A DNA stretch of 64,000 bases from JBDIAG01 sp963835085. Lineage in GTDB: Bacteria > Actinomycetota > Actinomycetes > Actinomycetales > CAWJMD01. A model generated the notes under the pieces. That model was not told the DNA's origin. It searched no databases and saw only the letters and a list, made by a program, of their open reading frames with translations. Where the stretch lies: positions 2,728,001-2,792,000 of the forward strand of contig CAWIED010000001.1 in assembly GCA_963835085.1 (NCBI GenBank). The letters run 5' to 3'. Each line of letters opens with the position of its first letter. Position 1 is the stretch's first letter. Both the position numbers and the translations under genes were made by a program. Below are positions 52,207-60,126 of this stretch, piece after piece.

Positions 52207-53062
52207 ACCGCGGCACCGGCGCCCCGCCGGCTGTGCGTGGCTGGTCGTGGCGGTGATCGCCGGCCTGTTGGTCGGTGCCTGGTTCACGCGCAACCACGTG
52301 ATCGCCAGTTCGCAGTGCACGGCCACGGCCAACGGCGAGTCCTACCAGCTCGATTCGGAGCAGGCGCGCAACGCGGCCACCATCACTGCCATCGCCGATC
52401 GCCGGGGCCTGCCGGCGCGGGCCGCGTCCATCGCCATCGCCACGGCCATGCAGGAGTCGAAGCTGCGCAACATCGACTACGGAGACCGCGACAGCCTCGG
52501 ACTGTTCCAGCAACGGCCCTCCCAGGGCTGGGGCACCCCGACCCAGATCATGGACCCGGTGTACTCGACGAATGCGTTCTACGACGCCCTGGTGAAGATC
52601 AAGGGCTACGAGACGATGGTCATCACCGAGGTCGCCCAGAAGGTTCAGCGCTCGGCCTTCCCTGACGCGTACGCCTTTCACGAACCCACCGCGCGGGCTT
52701 TCGCCTCGGCTCTGGCGGGGCATTCACCCGCAGGCTTGACCTGTCAGCTGCCCACCCTCGACGAGGCCGCCGAGCAGGCCGGAGCAGGCGGCCTGACGGG
52801 GCGGGCAGCCACTGTCCGAGCCGCGTTGGAGAAGGAGGCCGGCGTGTCGGCCTCGGCAGGCGATCGGCCGACCACGCTGGTGGTGAGCGCCCCCGACACC
52901 CGGCAGGCCTGGGCCGTGGCCGAGTGGGCAGTGGCCGGCGCCGACGACCTCAAGATCACCACCGTGACCGTGGCCGACCAGCGCTGGAACCGGGGCCGGG
53001 ACGACGCCTGGGCCCCTGCCTCCGGCAACGCGGGCACTCGGGTGAGCATCACGGTGAGCTGA
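52196..53062 (+). CDS. membrane-anchored lysozyme-like hypothetical protein
   Basis: 288 residues. A membrane helix at about 12-30 (CAWLVVAVIAGLLVGAWF) precedes an extracytoplasmic domain with ATITAIADRRGLPARAASIA, TAMQESKLRNIDYGDRDSLG, then LFQQRPSQGWGTPTQIMDPV. This resembles the Glu-containing lytic transglycosylase-like fold of actinobacterial cell-wall proteins (the Glu in QESKL). Catalysis is not established. The start overlaps dapD by 11 bp. Confidence 0.78.
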   Translation: MPTEPRHRRPAGCAWLVVAVIAGLLVGAWFTRNHVIASSQCTATANGESYQLDSEQARNAATITAIADRRGLPARAASIAIATAMQESKLRNIDYGDRDSLGLFQQRPSQGWGTPTQIMDPVYSTNAFYDALVKIKGYETMVITEVAQKVQRSAFPDAYAFHEPTARAFASALAGHSPAGLTCQLPTLDEAAEQAGAGGLTGRAATVRAALEKEAGVSASAGDRPTTLVVSAPDTRQAWAVAEWAVAGADDLKITTVTVADQRWNRGRDDAWAPASGNAGTRVSITVS

Positions 53063-53148
53063 CCGCGTCGGCCACCTTCGGGCAACCCGCCTAAGGGCGC
53101 TTATTTATCTGGCGTGCACGAGGCGAACACAGCCGCCCGACGCAAAGC

Positions 53149-53188
53149 ACGACGCCCGGCGAACCGTCGAAGGCTCGCCGGGCGTCGT
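53149..53188. terminator. bidirectional terminator between the dapD operon and gltA
   Basis: A perfect 14-bp stem (arm ACGACGCCCGGCGA) with a 12-base loop, between convergent genes. A half-site CCTAAGGGCGC of palindrome family 2 lies at about 53091. Confidence 0.85.
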
Positions 53189-53205
53189 TCACCCGTGGGG
53201 GAAAC

Positions 53206-54501
53206 TCAGCCGCGACCCGTCATCGGCACGTAGGGCCGCTCGGTCTCGCCGATGTAGACCTGCCGCGGGCGGCCGATCTTGGTGTCGGGGTCCTTGATCA
53301 TCTCGCGCCACTGCGCGATCCAGCCCGGCAGTCGTCCCAGCGCGAAGAGGACGGTGAACATGCGAGTCGGGAAACCCATCGCGGAGTAGATCAGACCGGT
53401 GTAGAAGTCGACATTCGGATAGAGCTTGCGCTCCACGAAGTAGTCGTCTGCCAGCGCGATCTCCTCGAGTCGCATCGCGATCTCAAGCCGCGGGTCGACA
53501 TTGCCCATCTTCTCAAGCATGTCGTGGGCGGTCTTCTTGATGATGGCCGCGCGCGGATCGTAGTTCTTGTAGACCCGGTGTCCGAAGCCCATCAGCCGCA
53601 CGCCGTCTTCCCTGTCCTTCACCTTCTTGACGAAGGTGTCGACGTCGTAGTCGGCATTGTGAATCTTGTCGAGCATTTCGAGTACGGCCTGGTTGGCACC
53701 GCCGTGCAGCGGCCCGAACAGCGCGTTGATGCCCGCCGAGACCGAGGCGAACATGTTGGCATGGCTCGAACCCACGAGCCGCACGGTGGAGGTCGAACAG
53801 TTCTGTTCGTGGTCGGCGTGCAGGATCAGCAACAGGTCGAGAGCCCGCACCATGTCGGGGTCGATCTCGTAGGGCTCGGCCGGGAAGCCGAACGTCATGC
53901 GCAGGAAGTTCTCGACCACGTTGAGCGTGTTGTCGGGGTACAGGAAGGGCTGCCCCACCGACTTCTTGTACGCGTATGCGGCGATCGTGGGCATCTTGGC
54001 CAGCAACCGGATGGTGGTCAGCGAGACCTGGTCGTCGTCGAACGGGTTGAGGCTGTCCTGGTAGAAAGTGGACAACGCCGAGACGGCCGACGACAGCACC
54101 GGCATCGGGTGCGCGTCACGCGGGAAGCCGTTGAAGAAGAGCTTGAGGTCTTCGTGCAGCAAGGTGTGCCGACGAAGTCGGGTGTCGAAGGCGGCCAGCT
54201 CGTCGGCCGTGGGCAGCTCACCGTAGATGAGCAGGTAGCTCACTTCGAGAAACGACGACTTCTCCGCCAGTTCGGCAATCGGGTATCCGCGGTAGCGAAG
54301 AATGCCCGCGTCACCATCGATGTAGGTAATGGACGACTTGCACGAGGCCGTATTCACGAACCCGACGTCGAGCGCCACATGGTCTGTCTTGGCCAGTAGC
54401 TGTGAGGTGTCGACACCGTTGAAACCCTCGGTCGCCCCGACGATCGGCAACTGGAGGTCGCCTCCGGAGTGAATCAACGTCATTGGCTTGTCAGCGGTCA
54501 C
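53206..54501 (-). CDS. gltA: citrate synthase
   Basis: 431 residues from GTG 54501 (GGGAG upstream). Type II hexameric citrate synthase: ITYIDGDAGILRYRGYPIAE, LHADHEQNCSTSTVRLVGSS (active-site His), GPLHGGANQAVLEML (His), GFGHRVYKNYDPRA and DFYTGLIYSAMGFP (Asp region). It condenses acetyl-CoA and oxaloacetate at the entry of the TCA cycle. It stands alone with its own terminator. Confidence 0.95.
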   Translation of the reverse strand: MTADKPMTLIHSGGDLQLPIVGATEGFNGVDTSQLLAKTDHVALDVGFVNTASCKSSITYIDGDAGILRYRGYPIAELAEKSSFLEVSYLLIYGELPTADELAAFDTRLRRHTLLHEDLKLFFNGFPRDAHPMPVLSSAVSALSTFYQDSLNPFDDDQVSLTTIRLLAKMPTIAAYAYKKSVGQPFLYPDNTLNVVENFLRMTFGFPAEPYEIDPDMVRALDLLLILHADHEQNCSTSTVRLVGSSHANMFASVSAGINALFGPLHGGANQAVLEMLDKIHNADYDVDTFVKKVKDREDGVRLMGFGHRVYKNYDPRAAIIKKTAHDMLEKMGNVDPRLEIAMRLEEIALADDYFVERKLYPNVDFYTGLIYSAMGFPTRMFTVLFALGRLPGWIAQWREMIKDPDTKIGRPRQVYIGETERPYVPMTGRG

Positions 54502-54615
54502 AGGAGCTCCCTTTGTCGTCGGCGGTCGCCGTGCAAACCGCATTCGGCAACTTACCCTTTGGAATGCACGGGTCAGGCCTCAGGCTCCGGCACCGTGCGG
54601 GTGAGGTGGCAAGCC

Positions 54616-55719
54616 TCACACGCTGCGCAGCCGCGCAGCAGCCTGATTCACCCTCTCATCTGTCGCAGTCAGCGCAATACGGACGAATTGATTGGCGGCT
54701 TTGCCATAGAACGCGCCGGGCGCCACCAGAATGCCACGCTCGGCGAGCCAGCCCACAGTGGCCCAGCAGTCTTCGCCGCGTGTGGCCCACAGGTAGAGGC
54801 CGGCCTCCGAGTGCTCGATGCGCAGCCCCGCCGCCTCTACCGCCGCACGGAGGGTCTCACGCCGGGCCGCATAGCGCGCCTTCTGCCGCGCCACGTGTGC
54901 GTCGTCGCCGAGAGCCACGGTCATCGCGGCCTGCACCGGCCCGGGCGGGATCATCCCCGCGTGCTTGCGGACGGCCAGCAGTTCGGCCACCAGCGCCGGA
55001 TCGCCCGCGGCGAACGCGGCCCGATACCCGGCGAGATTCGACTGTTTCGACAGTGAATACAGCGCCAGCAGGCCCTCGTGGGAGTCGCCGCACACGCGAG
55101 GATCGAGGATCGAGGGCACCTCCACCCCGTCCCAGCCCAGCTCGGCGTAGCACTCGTCGCTGACGACGATCGCGCCCCTGGCCCGCGCCCAGGCCACCAC
55201 CTTGGCCAGGTGATCGACCCCGAGCACCTGGCCGGTCGGGTTCGAGGGCGTGTTCACCCACACCAGATCGACCGGTTCGGGCCCCAGCGCCGTGGTGGCG
55301 TCGGCCACGACGACCCTGGCGCCCGCCAAGCGAGCCCCCACGTCATAGGTGGGATAGGCGATGCTGGGGATGACGACCGTCGACTCCGGGCCACAGCCCA
55401 GCAGGAACGGCAGCCAAGCCACCAGCTCCTTCGAGCCGATCGAGGGCAGCACCCCCGCCGGGTCTACCTGAGCACCGCGCCGCCGGGCGAACCAATCGGC
55501 CACCGCCTGGCGCAGTTCGGCAGTGCCATACGTCTGGGGATAACCGGGCGAGTCGGCCGCGGCCGCCAGAGCGGCCTGCACGACCTCGGGGGTGGGGTCG
55601 ACGGGGGTGCCGATGGACAGGTCGACAATGCCCTCGGGATGCTGACGAGCGGTCTGGCCGAACGGAACCAGCAGGTCCCAGGGAAAGTCGGGCAGACCGG
55701 CGGCTACCGGCTTTCTCAG
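54616..55719 (-). CDS. dapC: N-succinyldiaminopimelate aminotransferase (DapC), CTG start
   Basis: 367 residues. Class I PLP aminotransferase with LPDFPWDLLVPFGQTARQHP, DLSIGTPVDPTPEVVQAAL, NTPSNPTGQVLG, VSDECYAELGWDG and the PLP Lys in LYSLSKQSNLAGYR. These match actinobacterial DapC. No ATG/GTG/TTG precedes the conserved start in this frame. CTG at 55719 is eight bases after AGGAG and overlaps the ferredoxin TGA, so coupled translation from CTG is inferred. It completes the succinylase branch with dapD and dapE. Confidence 0.88.
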   Translation of the reverse strand: MRKPVAAGLPDFPWDLLVPFGQTARQHPEGIVDLSIGTPVDPTPEVVQAALAAAADSPGYPQTYGTAELRQAVADWFARRRGAQVDPAGVLPSIGSKELVAWLPFLLGCGPESTVVIPSIAYPTYDVGARLAGARVVVADATTALGPEPVDLVWVNTPSNPTGQVLGVDHLAKVVAWARARGAIVVSDECYAELGWDGVEVPSILDPRVCGDSHEGLLALYSLSKQSNLAGYRAAFAAGDPALVAELLAVRKHAGMIPPGPVQAAMTVALGDDAHVARQKARYAARRETLRAAVEAAGLRIEHSEAGLYLWATRGEDCWATVGWLAERGILVAPGAFYGKAANQFVRIALTATDERVNQAAARLRSV

Positions 55720-56042
55720 TGGTCCGTCTCCTGCGGCGGGAGGGCGGAGATCACCGGGTGGTCGCTGTCGATCACACCCAGCTTGGCCGCTCCACCGGGC
55801 GAACCGAGGTCGGCGAAGAACTCCACGTTGGCCTTGTAGTAGTCGGCCCACTGCTCGGGGACGTCGTCTTCGTAGTAGATCGCCTCGACGGGGCAGACCG
55901 GTTCGCACGCACCACAGTCCACACACTCGTCGGGGTGGATGTACAGCATCCGGGCACCCTCGTAGATGCAGTCGACGGGGCACTCCTCAACGCAGGCGCG
56001 ATCCTTCAGATCGACGCATGGCTGAGCGATGATGTAGGTCAC
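55716..56042 (-). CDS. fdxA: 7Fe-type ferredoxin (FdxA/FdxC)
   Basis: 108 residues. Opening MTYIIAQPCVDLKDRACVEE, cluster-binding CVEECPVDCIYEG, and CVDCGACEPVCPVEAIYYED give the Cys pattern of [3Fe-4S][4Fe-4S] actinobacterial ferredoxins. The C-terminal helix (YKANVEFFADLGSPGGAAKL) is also typical. It carries electrons to P450s and other oxidoreductases. The stop is shared with the CTG start of dapC, the same neighbour as in mycobacteria. Confidence 0.94.
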   Translation of the reverse strand: MTYIIAQPCVDLKDRACVEECPVDCIYEGARMLYIHPDECVDCGACEPVCPVEAIYYEDDVPEQWADYYKANVEFFADLGSPGGAAKLGVIDSDHPVISALPPQETDH

Positions 56043-56108
56043 GGCTTGCTCCTAGGACGAATACTTCTGCTCGCGAACGGGTCTTGCTGCGCACGGGCGG
56101 GCAGTCAC

Positions 56109-56154
56109 AACCAAGGCTCACCTCCAACAGGCACAACCAAGAGTCAGAACCAAG
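56109..56154. repeat. phased AACCAAG repeats upstream of fdxA
   Basis: AACCAAG occurs at 56109, 56135 and 56148, spacings of 26 and 13 bases, within the fdxA upstream region (about 65-115 bases before its ATG). On the coding strand they read CTTGGTT and might bind a regulator. Confidence 0.4.
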
Positions 56155-56278
56155 AGTCGCCGCCGCGGCGCCAGCCTAGTATTCCACCCCCGAGGTGCGC
56201 GGGGCGCCCGGCCGGCACGTGGCGCGACGCCCGCCCAGCGGGGCCGGCACCACTCGGCCTGCACGTGCGAGTCGGCTC

Positions 56279-57286
56279 TCAGCGCGTCCAGTACCGATAG
56301 GTGTAGTGCGTCTCGAAGCCCATCGACTCGTACAGATCGATGGCGGGGTGATTGTCGGAGCTGACCTGCAGATAGGCCTGCCGCGCCTGCTCCTGAGCGG
56401 CCCGGGCGAGCAGCCCTTGCAGCAGCCAGCGGGCCAGACCCTGCCTGCGGTACTGCTGCTCCACCTGCATGGCCGTCACACCGGCCCAGCCGTCGTGCAG
56501 CGCGAGCCTGGCGCAGGCGATCGCCCGTCCGCCGGGGTCGTGCACGGTAGCGAACCGCTGTTCCCGCGCCGCCATCAGCACCTGACGCGCGTCGTCCGGC
56601 AGAGCATCGCCCCGATAGCGGTACAGGCCGAGCCAGTTCTCGTCCGGCTGATCGGCCCAGCGCAATCGCTGCGGGCCGACGGCTTTCGGCGCCGGCGTCG
56701 AGTCGTCCGCGGTGAGCTCGCGCAACATCACGAGCGTGGGCAGGTCGGGCACGTAGCCACGGGCTTCGAGCAGTGCGGCCAGGCCGGGTGAGGGATCGTC
56801 CCGCCCCGATCCCGGCGCTGGACTGCTCACTTGCACCTTGGCAGGCAACCCGCGGACGGCGAAGAACTCCTCCACCACGTCGAGGGCCTCGTCAGTGGGA
56901 ACCCCGGGGTCGCCGACGGGCAGGCAGCAGTTGGCGCGCGAGGTGAACCCGCCCGAGGCCATCACGATCCAACCGCCCAACCGGGCCCGCTCCAGCCCCG
57001 GCCAGCCGTGCTGCAACACGCGGCTGATCGCCGCGATGGGCGAGGCCGGACGCACCACCCGCTGCGGAACATCCTTGACAGCTATCACCTGGGATGCCGA
57101 AATCGACACTGGCCCAGCGTAATCGGGTAACACCGTGAGAACCTCGTTCGAGCCCGCCACCACTTCGCCCAGCACGTCGGTGGCCCGGCCATCGGGCAGC
57201 CGGTAACGCACCACGACCCGCTTGCCGGTCTCGCTGATCAGGCTGGCGTGCCGCTCACCCACCGCGTCATTCCCCCGCGACGGCAC
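56279..57286 (-). CDS. GNAT-family N-acetyltransferase
   Basis: 335 residues. A small beta domain at about 15-65 (GKRVVVRYRLPDGRATDVLG) precedes a GNAT fold whose C-terminal half has VTAMQVEQQYRRQGLARWLL (the acetyl-CoA-binding QxxRRxGLA), QEQARQAYLQVSSDNHPAID and LYESMGFETHYTYRYW. Actinobacterial homologues commonly neighbour mshB. The acetyl acceptor is unknown. The start overlaps mshB by 20 bp. Confidence 0.85.
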   Translation of the reverse strand: MPSRGNDAVGERHASLISETGKRVVVRYRLPDGRATDVLGEVVAGSNEVLTVLPDYAGPVSISASQVIAVKDVPQRVVRPASPIAAISRVLQHGWPGLERARLGGWIVMASGGFTSRANCCLPVGDPGVPTDEALDVVEEFFAVRGLPAKVQVSSPAPGSGRDDPSPGLAALLEARGYVPDLPTLVMLRELTADDSTPAPKAVGPQRLRWADQPDENWLGLYRYRGDALPDDARQVLMAAREQRFATVHDPGGRAIACARLALHDGWAGVTAMQVEQQYRRQGLARWLLQGLLARAAQEQARQAYLQVSSDNHPAIDLYESMGFETHYTYRYWTR

Positions 57287-58148
57287 TCGGCTCGGCGAGT
57301 GCCTCGACGGGAGCCGGGTGCCGGGCCCGGCTGAAGTACTCGGTAGCAGACAGCGGCTGCCAGATCAGATTGCTCAGTGCGAACGCCTCCTCGTCGTCGG
57401 AGACGATCACCTGGGTGCCGTGGGCGCGCAATCCGGCCGCCTTGGCGGCGTGATCGCGGGCCGAGCCGTGCGTCACGAAATCGACGAGGTCGTCGTCCAC
57501 CACCACACTGGGCTCGGCGTCGTCGAGCTCGCGGGTCGTCAGGCCGGCCTGCCTAAGTCGCGTCTGGTCGGTCTGCGAGACCGAGCGGGGCGTCACGATC
57601 CACAGCAGTTCGGTGGAGTGCCGGGCCAGTTCGACCGCGCGGCGCGAGACCGCGCTGGCCCGCACGTGATCGGGGTGCCCGTAACCGCCGCCGGGGTCGT
57701 ACGAGATCACGTACTGCGGCCGCACGTCCTCGATGATGCGCGCCAACTGCCCGGCGACTTCGTCGAGGTCAGCGAGCGCGAAGGCATCGGCCGGCACATC
57801 GTCGGCCACCTTCGCCAGACCATCTGCGCCCCAGGCCATTCCGGAGTCTTGGTAGCGCACGCCTTCGGCTGCGCCGAGGAACCGGTGGTCGCTGACGCCC
57901 AGCGCCGCCATCGCAGCGGCCAGCTCCTGGGTGCGGTGCGCCGCCAACGCCTCGCCGTCGCCCTCCAGGTGTGCCAGCTCCGAGCCGATCACCTCGCCCC
58001 GCTCGCCACGGGTACAGGTGACCAGCGTGACCGGGCAACGTTTGGCTGCTAGATGCGCCATGGTCGCGCCGGTGCTGATCGTCTCGTCATCGGGATGCGC
58101 GTGCACGAACAGCACCGGCCCATGGCCCTTGAGCCGCTGCGGAATCAT
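57267..58148 (-). CDS. mshB: mycothiol biosynthesis deacetylase MshB
   Basis: 293 residues. LmbE/PIG-L zinc deacetylase: VLFVHAHPDDETISTGATM (zinc His, catalytic Asp pair), TCTRGERGEVIG, RFLGAAEGVRYQDSGM, YVISYDPGGGYGHPDHVRAS (zinc His). It removes acetyl from GlcNAc-inositol, step 2 of mycothiol synthesis, so the organism likely uses mycothiol. It starts 12 bp after typA, in one transcription direction with it. Confidence 0.92.
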   Translation of the reverse strand: MIPQRLKGHGPVLFVHAHPDDETISTGATMAHLAAKRCPVTLVTCTRGERGEVIGSELAHLEGDGEALAAHRTQELAAAMAALGVSDHRFLGAAEGVRYQDSGMAWGADGLAKVADDVPADAFALADLDEVAGQLARIIEDVRPQYVISYDPGGGYGHPDHVRASAVSRRAVELARHSTELLWIVTPRSVSQTDQTRLRQAGLTTRELDDAEPSVVVDDDLVDFVTHGSARDHAAKAAGLRAHGTQVIVSDDEEAFALSNLIWQPLSATEYFSRARHPAPVEALAEPSAVAGE

Positions 58149-58160
58149 CGCGGCCGCTCG

Positions 58161-60035
58161 TCAGCCCTTACGAGCGCGGGAGGCGGCCTTCGACCGCTCA
58201 CCGGCGTCGAGGATGACCTTGCGGATCCGCGCGGAGTCAGCCGTGACCTCCACGCACTCGTCCTCGCGGCAGAACTCCAGCGACTGCTCCAGCGACAGCA
58301 GCCGCGGCGGCACCAGCTTCTCGGTCTCGTCAGCGGTGGACGAGCGCATGTTCGTGAGCTTCTTCTCCTTGGTGATGTTGACGTCCATGTCGTCGGCGCG
58401 GGCGTTCTCGCCGACGATCATGCCTTCGTACACCTCGGTCGTGGGGCCGACGAACAACGTGCCGCGCTCCTGCAGGTTCGTGATCGCGAAAGCCGTTGCG
58501 GCACCGGCCCGATCGGCTACAAGCGAGCCCTGAGGACGAGTCCGCAGCTCACCCGCCCACGGCTCATAGCCCTCGAAGACGTGATGCGCAATGCCCGTTC
58601 CGCGGGTCTCGGTGAGGAACTCCGTGCGGAAGCCGATGAGGCCACGCGAGGGCACCCTGAACTCCATCCGCACCCAGCCGGTGCCGTGGTTGGTCATGTG
58701 CTCCATGCGGCCCTTGCGCACCGCGATCAGCTGGCTGGCCGCGCCCAGGTACTCCTCGGGCAGGTCGATGGTGAGATGCTCCACCGGCTCCTGCACCTTG
58801 CCGTCGACCACGCGGGTGACCACTTGGGGCTTGCCCACGGTCAGCTCGAATCCCTCGCGGCGCATGGTCTCGACGAGAATGGCCAGCGCCAGCTCGCCAC
58901 GGCCCTGAACCTCCCAGGCGTCGGGCCGCTCGGTGGGCAGCACCCGCATCGACACGTTGCCCACGAGTTCACGGTCGAGCCGGGCCTTCACGAGCCGCGC
59001 GGTGAGCTTGGCGCCCTTGGCACCCCGGCCGACGAGCGGCGACGTGTTGGTACCGATCGTCATCGAGATGGCCGGCTCATCGACCCGGATCAGCGGGAGC
59101 GGCCGCGGGTCGTCGGGGTCGGCCAGCGTCTCGCCGATGGTGATCTCGTCGATGCCGGCGATCGCGACAATGTCGCCGGGGCCGGCCTCGTCGACGGGCA
59201 CCCGCTCGAGGGCCTTGGTGGCGAGCATCTCCGAGATCCGCACCCGGGTCTGGGTGCCGTCGGCCCGGCACCACATCACCGACTGGCCCTTGCGCAACGT
59301 GCCGTGGTGCACGCGGCAGAGCGCCAACCGGCCCAGGAAGGGACTCGAGTCGAGGTTGGTGACGTGCGCCTGCAAGGGCGCCTCGGGGTCGAACATCGGC
59401 GCCGGCGCCGCCTCGAGCAAGGTCTTGAACAACGGCTCCAGGTTCTCCGAATCGGGCATGCCACCGTCTTCGGGACGGTTCAGGCTCGCCCGGCCGGCCT
59501 TGGCCGAGGCGTAGACGATGGGGAACTCGATCTGGTCTTCGGTGGCGTCGAGATCGAGGAAGAGCTCGTAGGTCTCGTCGATCACCTCCGCGATGCGCGC
59601 GTCGGGACGGTCGACCTTGTTGACGATGAGGATGACGGGAAGCTTGGCCTCCAGTGCCTTGCGCAGCACGAACCGGGTCTGCGGGAGTGGACCTTCCGAG
59701 GCGTCGATGAGCAGGCACACCGCGTCGACCATGCTCAGGCCGCGCTCCACCTCACCCCCGAAGTCGGCGTGGCCCGGGGTGTCGATGATGTTGATGGTCA
59801 CGCCGCCCTCGGGCGCCGAGGGCCCGGAGTAATGAACGCCAGTGTTCTTGGCGAGAATCGTGATGCCCTTCTCGCGCTCGAGGTCATTGGAGTCCATGGC
59901 GCGTTCATCGACCTTCGCGTGTTCCCCGAAGGAACCGCATTGCCACAGCATGGCGTCTACGAGGGTGGTCTTGCCGTGGTCGACGTGGGCGACGATAGCG
60001 ACGTTACGAAGGTCGTTGCGAGGTTGCAGAGGCAC
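58161..60035 (-). CDS. typA: ribosome-associated GTPase TypA/BipA
   Basis: 624 residues from GTG 60035. G-domain motifs: VAIVAHVDHGKTTLVDAM (P-loop), RAMDSNDLEREKGITILAKN, IIDTPGHADFGGEVERGLSM, LIVNKVDRPDARI and a late SAKAGRASL. Then EF-G-like domains and the TypA C-terminal domain with GLIGFRTEFLTETRGTGI. It acts on ribosomes under cold or stress. An ORF runs on further upstream, but homology begins here. Confidence 0.94.
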   Translation of the reverse strand: MPLQPRNDLRNVAIVAHVDHGKTTLVDAMLWQCGSFGEHAKVDERAMDSNDLEREKGITILAKNTGVHYSGPSAPEGGVTINIIDTPGHADFGGEVERGLSMVDAVCLLIDASEGPLPQTRFVLRKALEAKLPVILIVNKVDRPDARIAEVIDETYELFLDLDATEDQIEFPIVYASAKAGRASLNRPEDGGMPDSENLEPLFKTLLEAAPAPMFDPEAPLQAHVTNLDSSPFLGRLALCRVHHGTLRKGQSVMWCRADGTQTRVRISEMLATKALERVPVDEAGPGDIVAIAGIDEITIGETLADPDDPRPLPLIRVDEPAISMTIGTNTSPLVGRGAKGAKLTARLVKARLDRELVGNVSMRVLPTERPDAWEVQGRGELALAILVETMRREGFELTVGKPQVVTRVVDGKVQEPVEHLTIDLPEEYLGAASQLIAVRKGRMEHMTNHGTGWVRMEFRVPSRGLIGFRTEFLTETRGTGIAHHVFEGYEPWAGELRTRPQGSLVADRAGAATAFAITNLQERGTLFVGPTTEVYEGMIVGENARADDMDVNITKEKKLTNMRSSTADETEKLVPPRLLSLEQSLEFCREDECVEVTADSARIRKVILDAGERSKAASRARKG

Positions 60036-60126
60036 GTGCTCCAGTCTCTCGCACTCTGCAAGCACTCCAGGACACCGGCTCCCTGGTCGCGAGCCGGTCA
60101 AATCTGCCCAGCGGCCGCGGCTGGAC

